Source: Halobacteriales archaeon QS_4_69_31 (GTDB lineage Archaea; Halobacteriota; Halobacteria; Halobacteriales; Haloarculaceae). From it: a stretch of DNA of 48,048 bases. A model generated the notes under the pieces. That model had not been told where the DNA came from. It made no database searches and was given only the letters and a program-made list of their open reading frames with translations. The DNA is taken from assembly GCA_003021655.1 (NCBI GenBank), contig PXRP01000038.1, positions 1 to 48,048 on the forward strand, given 5' to 3'. Below are positions 14,490-22,137 of this stretch, piece by piece. The position numbers were made by a program, and so were the translations under genes. The first letter of the stretch is position 1. Each line of letters begins with the position of its first letter.

Positions 14490-16022
14490 TCACTCGCCGG
14501 TGTCGGAAGCGCTCGCCTCCAGCGCGTCCAGTCGCGCCTCCAGGTTCGAACACCGCTCCCGGAGGCGCTCGTTTTTCGCGCGGAGGTCGCGGGTCTCCTC
14601 GTCGAGTCGCTCGGCGAGGCCCTGTACCGCGGCGAGCGCGACGCCGTCGGCGTCGACGGTCGCGATCCGCTCGCGGTCGGCTCCCAGCCCGAACTCCTGG
14701 TGGAACGCCTCGGCCATCGGCCCCATGTGGACTGCGTCTTCCTCGCTGTCGTACTCCCAGGTGGAGACCTCCAGCGATTCGACGCCGGAGAGGACCGCCT
14801 GCGGGTCGACGGGCGAGACCGCCGTCTTGGCGGCGCGAGCGCTCACGGAACTCCAGGAACCCCCGCCGGCGGGGAGGTCGACGCCGGTCGAGAGGTCGCT
14901 GCTGCTGTAGAGCGTGGCGCCGCCGCCGGCCTGGACGACGAACTGGTCCGGTCTATCGGGCGTGACCTCGTTCCAGGTGGAATCGCCGAAGATGATCGTT
15001 CCGTCCTTGCCGTTGTCGACGGCTTCCCGGCCGGCGGCGAACGAGTAGTCGCCGTCCGCGTAGTTGCCAGCGCCGCCCGGGATCGTCGCACGCCGACCGT
15101 TGGCGTCGTTGTCCTTGCCGCCGCCGACCGTCGCGATGGCGCCGTCGGCGACGTTGTTCTTGCCACCACCGACGACCGAATGCTTCTCGGCGGTATTACT
15201 ACTCCCGCCGCCGACGACCCCGCCGTTCTCGGCGGTGTTGGCCGTCCCGCCGCCGACGGCCGAGTCGCCCCTGGCCGTGTTCGCCTCGCCGCCCGCCACC
15301 GTCCCGGTGACCCCCGCCGAGTTACCGGATCCGCCCGCGACCGTCCCGTCGAGGTCTGCCGAGTTGCCGGACCCGCCCGCGACCGTGGCGTTGTGCCCGG
15401 TCGCCTCATTGTTCTTGCCGCCGCCGACGGTGGCGTGGTTCTGCGTGTCCGAGACCCCATCGGCCACTCCGGCGACGTTACCGCTCCCGCCGCCGACCAC
15501 CGAGTAATCGTCGTGGACGGCGTTTTCCTTGCCGCCCCCGATGGTCGCGCCCTCGACGAACGACTCGATCTCGTTGCTCTCGTGCCCGACGACGACGCTT
15601 GCCTCCGGGCTCACGTCGTCTTCGCTCGCCGATCCGGAGCCGCCGGACTCCTCGATGAACGCCCGCAAAAACCGCTCGTCGTCGACGATACCCTCGACAG
15701 ACTTGGTGTCTCTGGTCCCGACCGTCTCTGCGTGCACGGTATCGACGTCTATCCCGTCGTAGTCGGGCGCTTCGAGGAGTCCGTCGCCGTCGCTGTCGGT
15801 CCAGTGCTCGGTGGCCACGCTCGCCGGGGGCCCGGTCGCCCCACGGACCGGTCGACTCCCGAACAATCCGATACCGCCCGCAGCCAGCAGCGCGGACACC
15901 ACCTCGCGTCGATGGCGCCCGGACGTGGTGTGGCCCTCCGCGGGTTCGTCCCCGGTGTCACCTTCCGCGGGGTCGTTCGTCCGGTCCCGTGCCGTGTTCT
16001 CGCGTCTGTCTGAGTCTCGCAT
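14490..16022 (-). CDS. TAT-exported repeat protein with YadA-head-like repeats and a peptidase S74 (endosialidase chaperone) domain
   Basis: A 510-residue protein, predicted extracellular. Residues 1-60: charged N-terminus, twin arginine (GRHRREVVSALLAAGG) and a hydrophobic stretch, a TAT-type signal. Residues about 155-340: some eleven imperfect repeats of 13-16 residues, each with (V/I)xGGGxxNxA, as in YadA head or haemagglutinin repeats. Residues about 390-450: peptidase S74 domain starting SARAAKTAVSPVDP, with Ser394 and Lys399 in the positions of the self-cleaving dyad. Residues 475-505: heptad coiled coil (RDLRAKNERLRERCSNLEAR). In phages and bacteria S74 domains fold trimeric fibres and then cut themselves off. 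A trimeric surface fibre is therefore inferred. The ATG at 16022 precedes the signal directly. Confidence 0.82.
   Translation of the reverse strand: MRDSDRRENTARDRTNDPAEGDTGDEPAEGHTTSGRHRREVVSALLAAGGIGLFGSRPVRGATGPPASVATEHWTDSDGDGLLEAPDYDGIDVDTVHAETVGTRDTKSVEGIVDDERFLRAFIEESGGSGSASEDDVSPEASVVVGHESNEIESFVEGATIGGGKENAVHDDYSVVGGGSGNVAGVADGVSDTQNHATVGGGKNNEATGHNATVAGGSGNSADLDGTVAGGSGNSAGVTGTVAGGEANTARGDSAVGGGTANTAENGGVVGGGSSNTAEKHSVVGGGKNNVADGAIATVGGGKDNDANGRRATIPGGAGNYADGDYSFAAGREAVDNGKDGTIIFGDSTWNEVTPDRPDQFVVQAGGGATLYSSSDLSTGVDLPAGGGSWSSVSARAAKTAVSPVDPQAVLSGVESLEVSTWEYDSEEDAVHMGPMAEAFHQEFGLGADRERIATVDADGVALAAVQGLAERLDEETRDLRAKNERLRERCSNLEARLDALEASASDTGE
15020..15550 (-). repeat. coding repeats, about eleven units of 39-48 bp
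   Basis: Within the S74 protein gene the DNA repeats degenerate units encoding (V/I)xGGG(x)xNxA. Examples are ATVGGGKNNEATGHN, TVAGGSGNSAGVTG and SVVGGGKNNVADGAI. Unit length varies by whole codons, so the frame is kept. Confidence 0.8.
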
Positions 16023-16120
16023 TGTCTGTCCTCCGGTCGTCAGCGGCGGCCACCGGCTGGCGGCCGGCGCCCTCGCGACCACCCCTGACCCGAGTACGGC
16101 GATACCCGCGCCCGGTCCGC

Positions 16121-16130
16121 ATAAGTATAG
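16121..16130 (-). promoter_or_regulatory. TATA box of the S74 repeat protein gene
   Basis: CTATACTTAT on the minus strand lies about 100 nt before the ATG at 16022. It implies a leader of roughly 75 nt, longer than usual in haloarchaea. Confidence 0.4.
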
Positions 16131-16180
16131 AGGGGCTACCGGCTCCATCGGTCACCTTACCGGATACACCTGTCGCGCTC

Positions 16181-16984
16181 TCACAGGCGCAGTTCCTCCG
16201 CCGCGTCCCACCGGGGCTGGAACTCGGCGCGGACGTCGGCGGCGAACTCGGGGTCTTTCAGGTCGATGACGGCGAAGGTCTCGTCCTCGGTGAGCGGGTG
16301 GGGGACCTCGATGCAGACCTCGGTGTCGTCGATGATCTCGAAGGTGCCCGACACCTCGGGGCTGGTGCGGGTCTCGAAGCGGTCGTGGGACTGGTAGGTG
16401 GTGCGGTAGCGGTCGCCGACGCTCTCGGGGAGGGTGTCGACCAGGTCCGGCGTGAGCAACACCGACACCGACACCCCGCGGTCGAGGGCGTCCTCCAGCG
16501 CCGCGGTGAAGCGGGCCGCCAGGTCGTCGACGTCGAACTGCTGGACGAGCGAGGAGGCGACGATGACGATGCGCTCGTCGGCGGCCGCCAGCCGCTCGAC
16601 CTGCAGGTCGACGGCCTCCTCGGTCCCGACCGCGGCCGTCCAGAACGGCTCGTCGACCGGCTCGGCGCCCTCGAGTTCGTCGACCAGTTCGTCGACGATC
16701 TCCTCGTACTGGTGGGCCTGCTGTTCGAGGTCGCGTTTCCTGTCCGCGAGGAGCCTGTCGAGGGCCGTCTCTACCTCGACGGCGACGTACTTCTTTGGCC
16801 GGCTCGCGGTCTGGCTGCGGGCCAGGTTCTGTGTCTCCAGGCTGTTGAGCACGTCGTAGATCCGCCCCATCGGGACATCGCTCGCCCGCGACAACTCCTT
16901 TGCCGTTGTCGGTCCCGCCTCCAGCAACGACCGGTAGGCCCGTTCCTCGTACTTTGAAAGGCCCAGATCGCGCAGACTTGCCAT
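16181..16984 (-). CDS. TrmB family transcriptional regulator
   Basis: A 267-residue regulator. Residues 1-75 form the TrmB winged helix (LRDLGLSKYEERAYRSLLE, then VPMGRIYDVLNSLE as the recognition part). Residues 75-115 are a helical linker of coiled-coil type, and the C-terminal half is a phospholipase-D-like sensor domain (ERIVIVASSLVQQFDVDDL). TrmB proteins bind palindromes near promoters and respond to sugars or other metabolites. A 7-bp-arm inverted repeat at 17031-17059 lies upstream of its own promoter, so autoregulation is likely. The ATG at 16984 is preferred to two preceding GTG codons. No sugar transporter is adjacent, so the effector and regulon are unknown. Confidence 0.88.
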   Translation of the reverse strand: MASLRDLGLSKYEERAYRSLLEAGPTTAKELSRASDVPMGRIYDVLNSLETQNLARSQTASRPKKYVAVEVETALDRLLADRKRDLEQQAHQYEEIVDELVDELEGAEPVDEPFWTAAVGTEEAVDLQVERLAAADERIVIVASSLVQQFDVDDLAARFTAALEDALDRGVSVSVLLTPDLVDTLPESVGDRYRTTYQSHDRFETRTSPEVSGTFEIIDDTEVCIEVPHPLTEDETFAVIDLKDPEFAADVRAEFQPRWDAAEELRL

Positions 16985-17010
16985 CACCACCTCGTTCCAG
17001 TGCTCCCCTC

Positions 17011-17059
17011 AAAAACATATCGGGAGTTTACACAGACTGTTCGTTGATAAACGTCTGTG
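17011..17059. promoter_or_regulatory. promoter and putative operator upstream of the TrmB gene
   Basis: CACAGAC (17031-17037) and GTCTGTG (17053-17059) form an inverted repeat with a 15-nt AT-rich spacer. The minus-strand TATA-like ATATGTTTTT at 17011-17020 lies about 31 nt from the TrmB ATG. The repeat sits just upstream of the basal promoter, where an activator or autoregulator would bind. Confidence 0.55.
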
Positions 17060-17086
17060 AACGGCGACGCCGGGGTCGCGTGCCGG

Positions 17087-18620
17087 TCAGTCGGTCAGGA
17101 GTCGCTCCAGCGAGGGCGGGTCGTCGGCCCCGCCCGCCTGGTCGCCGTCCGCGATGAGGAGCGCCTCGCCGTCCGGGGGGCGGTCGTCGCGGGGGACGAC
17201 GGCGGTCTCGTGGTCGGCCAGCCGGAGCGCGGCGCGGTGGAGGTCGCTGCCGGCGGGCGCGGCCACGGCGACGACCCGCGGGTCACGCAGGCGCGCGACC
17301 GCCGCGGCGTAGTGAGCCACCTCGACGCCCATCCGGTCGGTCGCGTCCGCGAACGCCGCCGTCCAGCGGGTACAGCGGCCGGTCACACAGCCCCGGCCCG
17401 TCGGTCGGCCCGTCACGGAACGCACCCGACTCCGCCCGGAGGGTGTCGAGCGTGTAGTCGGCCACCGCGCGGGCGGGACCGGCGTCGCCGAGCACCTGGC
17501 CGGCCGTCGTCAGCGCGACCAGCGCCCGCGCCTGTGCGACCAGCAGGCCCGCGGTCCCCGTCTCGTCGCCGTCGCGGTAGTGGACGACGGCGCCGTCCTC
17601 GCGGACGAGGCCACGGAGCGCGTCCAGGGCGCGCTCTGCGTACCTGCGGGCGCGTTCGTCGTCGGTGTAGGCGGCGACGGTCAGGAGCGCGTCGGCCGCC
17701 AGCGCGTTGTGGCCGGCGACGACGGTGTCGTCGACCGACGGCGGGTCGGCGTCGGCGCGTTCGGTCGCCGCCAGTCGGTAGTAGGCGTCGGCCCCGCCCT
17801 GGCTGGCCGCGAAGGCCTCGCCGGTCCAGAGGTCGGTCGTCAGGTAGTCGACGCCCCTGGCCGCGGTGTCGAGGTAGGCCTCCTCGCCGGTGTAGCGGTA
17901 GCCGTGGGCGAACGCGCGCACGAGAGCGGCGTTCTCGTCGGTGAGTTTCTCGCGGCTGGGGTCGCTCCAGTCGCGGTTGCGGGCGAACCGGTAGAAGCCG
18001 CCGTCGTGGGTGTCGGTCAGGCGCGTGCGCACCGCTTCGAGAGTGCGCGTCGCCTGGTCGCGCGCCCGGACGAGAGCGAACTCGACCGTCCGGGGGAGCG
18101 GGAACTTCACGTCGGTTCCCCAGCCGCCGAACTCGTCGTCGTAGGCGGCGAGCAACTGTTCGACCATGTGTCCCTCGACCCGGGCAGAGAGCGCCCCGCC
18201 CGGCGGGTCGGCGTCGGCCAGCGCCCGCGGGACCGACCCAGCCTCGAGACCCGAACCGTCCCAGGTGCGCCGGACGGCGTCGAGTATCTCGCGGAAGCCG
18301 TCGACCCCGAGGAACGTCGCGCCGGTAATGACGGTCCCCTCGGGCGTCAGAAAGACCGTCGAGGGGAACCCGCCCATGTTGTAGCGGTCGCGGACCCGGG
18401 GGTGGCGGTCGACGTCGACGCGGACGGGGACGAACCCGTCGTTGACGTTCGCGGCGATGCGCGGTTCGGCGTAAGTCGTCCGGTCCATCTCGTGGCACTC
18501 CTCGCACCACGACGCCCGGAGCGCCAGCAGGACCGGCTTGCCGGCGCGCCCGGCCGTCGCGAACGCCTCCGGCCCCCACTCGCGCCACTCGACTTTCGTC
18601 TCGGCCGCGAACTCGTCCAT
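17087..18620 (-). pseudogene. DUF255 thioredoxin-fold protein gene with a frameshift
   Basis: Starting at ATG 18620 the product is a DUF255 (YyaL/SSP411-like) protein: a thioredoxin-like domain with CxxC (ASWCEECHEMD, Cys39 and Cys42), then a long alpha/alpha-barrel-like part. The frame holds for about 420 codons to RPLYPLDG, then breaks near 17357-17366. The family sequence resumes in another frame with AAFADATDRMGVEVAHYAAAV and runs to the stop at 17087. The total length (1534 nt) is not divisible by three, as expected for a single indel. Both halves keep normal codon use, so the change is recent or a sequencing error. If real, the product loses about 95 C-terminal residues. Confidence 0.8.
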
Positions 18621-18721
18621 ACACTGGCTACGTCCGCGACCTCCTAAGGCCACTGGTGTCCGGGAGACGACCGGGGTGAACAGGTCCGGAGCACGCAGGG
18701 CTGACGCTCTCTCCGACGAGT

Positions 18722-19831
18722 TCACAGGCCGGCGACGTCCTCGATAGCGTCGGTCAGCGCACGGATGCTCTCGACGGTGTGCTCGCCCATGTGGCCGATG
18801 CGAAACGACTCCTCGCCGATGTCGCCGTACCCGCTGGAGAAGACCATATCGTACTCCTCGGACACCGCCTCGACGGTCTCGGCGACGTCGATGCGGCGGG
18901 TGTTCTCGATACAGGTCACGGTCTGGGACTCGTATCCCGCCTCGGGGTAGAGCGCGAAGTGTTTGCGGGCCCACTCCCGGGTGTACTCGGCCATCTCGCG
19001 GTGGCGCCGGTCCCGTTCCCGGTGGCCCTCGTCGAGCATGTGTTTCATCTGCTTGCGGTAGGCGAGCATGACGGGGATGGCAGGCGTCGAGTGGGTCTGG
19101 CCCTTCCGGTCGTAGTAGTCCAGACACCGCTGGAAGCCGCCGTACCACGACGCCGACTCCGTCTCCAGTTCGCGCTCGTAGGCGTCGTCGCTGACCGTAC
19201 AGACCGCCAGCCCCGGCGGCATCGCGAAGGCCTTCTGTGTCGAGGTGAAGATGCAGTCGATGTTGTGGGCCTCGATATCGATGTAGTCGCCGCCCAGACA
19301 GGAGATGGCGTCGACGACGAAGTAGGTGTCCGGGTACTCCCCGAGCAGGTCGCCGATCTCCTCGACGGGGTTGCGGACGCCCGTGGAGGTCTCGTTCATC
19401 ACGACGCCGACGGCGTCGTAGCCCTCGTCGCTGCCCGCCAGGGCCGCGCGGACGTCCGCCGGCTTGACGGCCTCGCCCCACTCGTACTCGATGCGGTCGA
19501 CGGTCTTGCCCAGGCGCTCGGCGACGTTGGCCTGGCGCTCGCTGAACGCCCCCGAGGTCGGCACGAGCATCCGCTCGTCGACGAGGTTCAGCGTCGTCGC
19601 CTCCCAGAACTCCGTCCCCGAGGCCGTGAGGACGATGACGTTCTCGTCGGTGTCGAGAAACTCCCTGGTGTCCTCGACGATGGTCGTATAGAGGTCGGTC
19701 ATCCGGTCCATGCGGTGGCCGAACATCGGCTGGGCCATCGCCTCGATGACGTCCTCGCGGACCTCGGTCGGACCGGGCAGATAGAGCGTCTTGTCCGGAT
19801 AGTCGCCGGTGTACTCTCGTTTCTCGGTCAC
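18722..19831 (-). CDS. PLP-dependent aminotransferase (alanine-glyoxylate/serine-pyruvate aminotransferase family)
   Basis: A 369-residue class-V aminotransferase. The N-terminus carries the family signature LPGPTEVREDVIEAMAQPMF; the PLP lysine is Lys200 in STQKAFAMPPG, and the Asp of FVVDAISCLGG lies upstream. Enzymes of this group exchange amino groups between serine, alanine or aspartate and glyoxylate or pyruvate; substrate cannot be assigned. The GTG at 19831 (TEKREYTGDYPDKT follows) is the probable start, since homologues begin with this segment. The next gene on this strand starts 102 nt downstream, so the two are probably separate units. Confidence 0.9.
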   Translation of the reverse strand: MTEKREYTGDYPDKTLYLPGPTEVREDVIEAMAQPMFGHRMDRMTDLYTTIVEDTREFLDTDENVIVLTASGTEFWEATTLNLVDERMLVPTSGAFSERQANVAERLGKTVDRIEYEWGEAVKPADVRAALAGSDEGYDAVGVVMNETSTGVRNPVEEIGDLLGEYPDTYFVVDAISCLGGDYIDIEAHNIDCIFTSTQKAFAMPPGLAVCTVSDDAYERELETESASWYGGFQRCLDYYDRKGQTHSTPAIPVMLAYRKQMKHMLDEGHRERDRRHREMAEYTREWARKHFALYPEAGYESQTVTCIENTRRIDVAETVEAVSEEYDMVFSSGYGDIGEESFRIGHMGEHTVESIRALTDAIEDVAGL

Positions 19832-19916
19832 GGAAACCACTTCGAGTGGCCTACACTCGGAAGCGGGGTGGCATGGGTGTTTTGATACCGGCGTCGGACG
19901 CTCGGAACGCGGGGCG

Positions 19917-20657
19917 TCAGAGCCCCTCGCGGATCCGGCGGCCGCTGACGACGAGGACGACGCCGAGGACGACCCAGATGCTGGCCCCCACGAGCGCCCC
20001 GACCGCCGGGAGGACCCCCGCCGTGGCGGCACGCGCTACCTCGAAGAACTGGAGAGCGACGAGCACGTAACCGGCCCCGGACGCGGCGGCCGCGACCGTC
20101 TCGGTCGGCCGCGAGCGCGTGTAGAGGTACACGCCCAGCACCCCCGCGCCGACGAACGGCGTGACCGGGGACCCGACCGTCAGGGTCGTCAGTAGCAGGA
20201 CGGCGACGGCCACCACGACGACCAGTTTCTGTCGGTTGGCCTCCGAGACCGACGCGTAGTCGCGGGCGGTCCCCGCGACGGCGAGCAGCGCCCCGAGTAC
20301 CGACGACATCTCGCCGCTCGACCGACGCGAGGTCGCGCCGCTGCCCCCCGGAACCGCGTCCGTTACTTGCGACGCGACGCCGGTGCCCGACTCCGGGTCC
20401 GGGGGAGCCCCGTCGGCCCCGTATGAGACCGTCCCGCTCTCCGCGGAGACCGCGTCGTCGTCCGCCCATCCCCCGTCGCCGCCGGCCGACCCCGTCTCCC
20501 CGAACCCCCCGGTCGCCTCGCGGGTCGTCGTGACCGTCCCCTCGCCCGCCGCGTTCGCGTCCACCGGGTCCTCGAAGTCCCGGCCGCAGTGCATACACCA
20601 GGTGGCGGTCGCACTCACTTTCCCGTCGCACGACGGACAGCGGGGGTCGGAACGCAT
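19917..20657 (-). CDS. zinc-ribbon membrane protein
   Basis: A 246-residue protein. Two CxxC pairs at the N-terminus (CPSCDGKVSATATWCMHCG) form a zinc ribbon. A disordered Gly/Ser/Asp linker follows to about residue 115, then about four hydrophobic helices (LVVVVAVAVLLLTTLTVG ... IWVVLGVVLVVSG) fill the C-terminal half. The plan, cytoplasmic ribbon plus linker plus small membrane domain, is frequent in haloarchaea, but I do not recognise a defined family. The function is unknown. Confidence 0.8.
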   Translation of the reverse strand: MRSDPRCPSCDGKVSATATWCMHCGRDFEDPVDANAAGEGTVTTTREATGGFGETGSAGGDGGWADDDAVSAESGTVSYGADGAPPDPESGTGVASQVTDAVPGGSGATSRRSSGEMSSVLGALLAVAGTARDYASVSEANRQKLVVVVAVAVLLLTTLTVGSPVTPFVGAGVLGVYLYTRSRPTETVAAAASGAGYVLVALQFFEVARAATAGVLPAVGALVGASIWVVLGVVLVVSGRRIREGL

Positions 20658-20684
20658 CGGTTCGACTGTTCGACACGTTGTAAC

Positions 20685-20854
20685 TTAGCGGTTGTGACCC
20701 GCCGGCGTCAGGTGGACGTGGATGAGTCTGTCGCAGTCGTCCTCGCCACAGACCGGGCAGGGGTCCGCCGCGGGGACGGCGGTCGGGTCGGTCCCGACCG
20801 CGTCCCGTCGCTCAGGACGGCCAGCGCGTCCGCCGCGTCGTCGGCCTCGGCCAT
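20685..20854 (-). pseudogene. small zinc-finger protein gene with a probable frameshift
   Basis: From ATG 20854 the frame reads MAEADDAADALAVLSDG, an acidic haloarchaeal-like start, then turns Arg/Pro/Thr-rich. In the next frame the coding pattern resumes with DAVGTDPTAVPAADPCPVCG and ends EDDCDRLIHVHLTPAGHNR at a TAA at 20685-20687. The two parts join around 20800 with a one-base deletion (or two-base insertion). The CPxCG...C motif fits the small zinc-finger proteins common in haloarchaea. It is either a pseudogene or a sequencing error, and the alternative that the second frame starts independently is weak because its upstream part is shadow-like. Confidence 0.55.
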
Positions 20855-20941
20855 ACTGGCGGGTTCGTGTCGACGGTCCCGTATCGTTTGGTGGGACGGG
20901 GGCCGAGGATTCATAGCGGGTGACGCACAAGAGCCGACGGG

Positions 20942-21466
20942 ATGTACGCCGTCGTGGGCTGTAGCGAGTGCAGCATGCTCTGGGTAATCGAGGGGCGCCC
21001 GGAGACGAGCCAGTGTCCGCGGTGTGGCCACCGCCGCGCGTACGCCAAACGGCGGAAGTTCGTCACGACCGACGACGAGGCCCACGCCCGCGAGGTGCGC
21101 GCCTCGATCCTGGCCAACCGCCAGGGCCACGGCGACGCGTTCGCAGACCTGGCGTCGTTCGCGGAGATGGAAGCGGAGATAGACGCGGTCGGCCCCTCCG
21201 ACGAGACCTACCTCGAAGGCGCGGGGGTCGACCCCGAGGCGGTGGCCGCGGCGGGCGAGCGCGCGGGCGGGTCCCCGGGCGAGAGCCGGAGCCGCCGCGA
21301 GACGGTGCGGGCGGCGCTGCGGGAACTCGACGAGCCGACCGCCGAGGATGTCGTCGCCTACGCCCGCGAGCGCGGCGTCGAGGAGTCCTACGTCAGGCGG
21401 GCGCTGGAGAAACTCGCCAGGGCCGGCGAGGTCACCGAGAACGGGGGCGTCTACCGGCTGGTCTGA
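20942..21466 (+). CDS. DUF5817 family protein (zinc ribbon plus winged-helix C-terminus)
   Basis: A 174-residue protein. Residues 1-30 form a zinc ribbon (MYAVVGCSECSMLWVIEGRP ... CPRCG), followed by a conserved helix with AHAREVRASILANRQGHGD, an acidic linker, and a C-terminal winged-helix-like domain (AALRELDEPTAEDVVAYARE ... GEVTENGGVYRLV). This is the typical haloarchaeal DUF5817 arrangement. It may act as a nucleic-acid-binding or regulatory protein, but no function is established. It is divergent from the small zinc-finger gene. Confidence 0.82.
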   Translation: MYAVVGCSECSMLWVIEGRPETSQCPRCGHRRAYAKRRKFVTTDDEAHAREVRASILANRQGHGDAFADLASFAEMEAEIDAVGPSDETYLEGAGVDPEAVAAAGERAGGSPGESRSRRETVRAALRELDEPTAEDVVAYARERGVEESYVRRALEKLARAGEVTENGGVYRLV

Positions 21467-21467
21467 C

Positions 21468-21854
21468 TCACAGCATGACCGCCAGCGAGACGACGGGGAC
21501 GACCAGACAGTACAACAGCCCGTAGTAGAACAGGCCGGGCGGAACGACGGCCTCGCTGGCCGGTTCCTCGAGCGTCTTCTCCGAGAGGCGCGCCTGCGTG
21601 TCCTCGGGGATGCGCTCGCGGACGGTGGGCCGCTGGCGGAACCGGTCGAGCGGGTCGTTGCCGTGGACGCCGAGCAACCACCCGGCAGCCAGGAGCGCGC
21701 ACCCGAGGGCGACCGGCCCGGCGACCAGCACCACGAGGGCGGCCTCGCTGGCGACCAGGCCGACGAGAACGGCGTGTCCGGCCAGGCGGATGGTCGCCGC
21801 CGGCGCCAGCACGCCAGCCAGGGCGCAGTAGACCGGCGTCCGGTTTCGCATCAT
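21468..21854 (-). CDS. small integral membrane protein
   Basis: A 128-residue protein with two hydrophobic stretches at the N-terminus (residues about 8-65), a charged cytoplasmic segment (PLDRFRQRPTVRERIPEDTQ) and a C-terminal helix (GLFYYGLLYCLVVPVVSLAV). ATG codons at 21854 and 21851 are adjacent and either may be used. The stop is 1 nt from that of the convergent DUF5817 gene. I do not recognise a family. Confidence 0.75.
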   Translation of the reverse strand: MMRNRTPVYCALAGVLAPAATIRLAGHAVLVGLVASEAALVVLVAGPVALGCALLAAGWLLGVHGNDPLDRFRQRPTVRERIPEDTQARLSEKTLEEPASEAVVPPGLFYYGLLYCLVVPVVSLAVML

Positions 21855-21900
21855 CGAATGACAGAGCAACGCACACAAAACAGTTTCTCCCGGCTCCCTC

Positions 21901-22026
21901 TCAGAGGAGGCCGAGCGCCTCGGCGGTCGCGGCGAGAGCCGCCAGCGTCGTCGCCACGACCTTCGCCAGGCGCAACAGCCGAGCAGTGCGCGATGCGGTC
22001 GTCTCCGTGGGCGTCTCGGATGTCAT
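21901..22026 (-). CDS. 41-residue hypothetical protein
   Basis: The minus strand reads MTSETPTETTASRTARLLRL and continues KVVATTLAALAATAEALGLL to a stop at 21901-21903. It has a Thr-rich start, a basic patch and one weakly hydrophobic helix, with strong G/C third positions. The gap it fills would otherwise be empty. It may be a small single-pass or peripheral membrane protein. No family is recognised. Confidence 0.55.
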   Translation of the reverse strand: MTSETPTETTASRTARLLRLAKVVATTLAALAATAEALGLL

Positions 22027-22137
22027 GGGTGGACGCGCCCGCCGGTGCTCCCCGGCGGACGCCACTCGAACCGTGGGGCGGGAGCCACCTAAACGCCGGC
22101 CAGCGCCGGAGTGAAACTGAAAGTGGACGGGGGGCGG

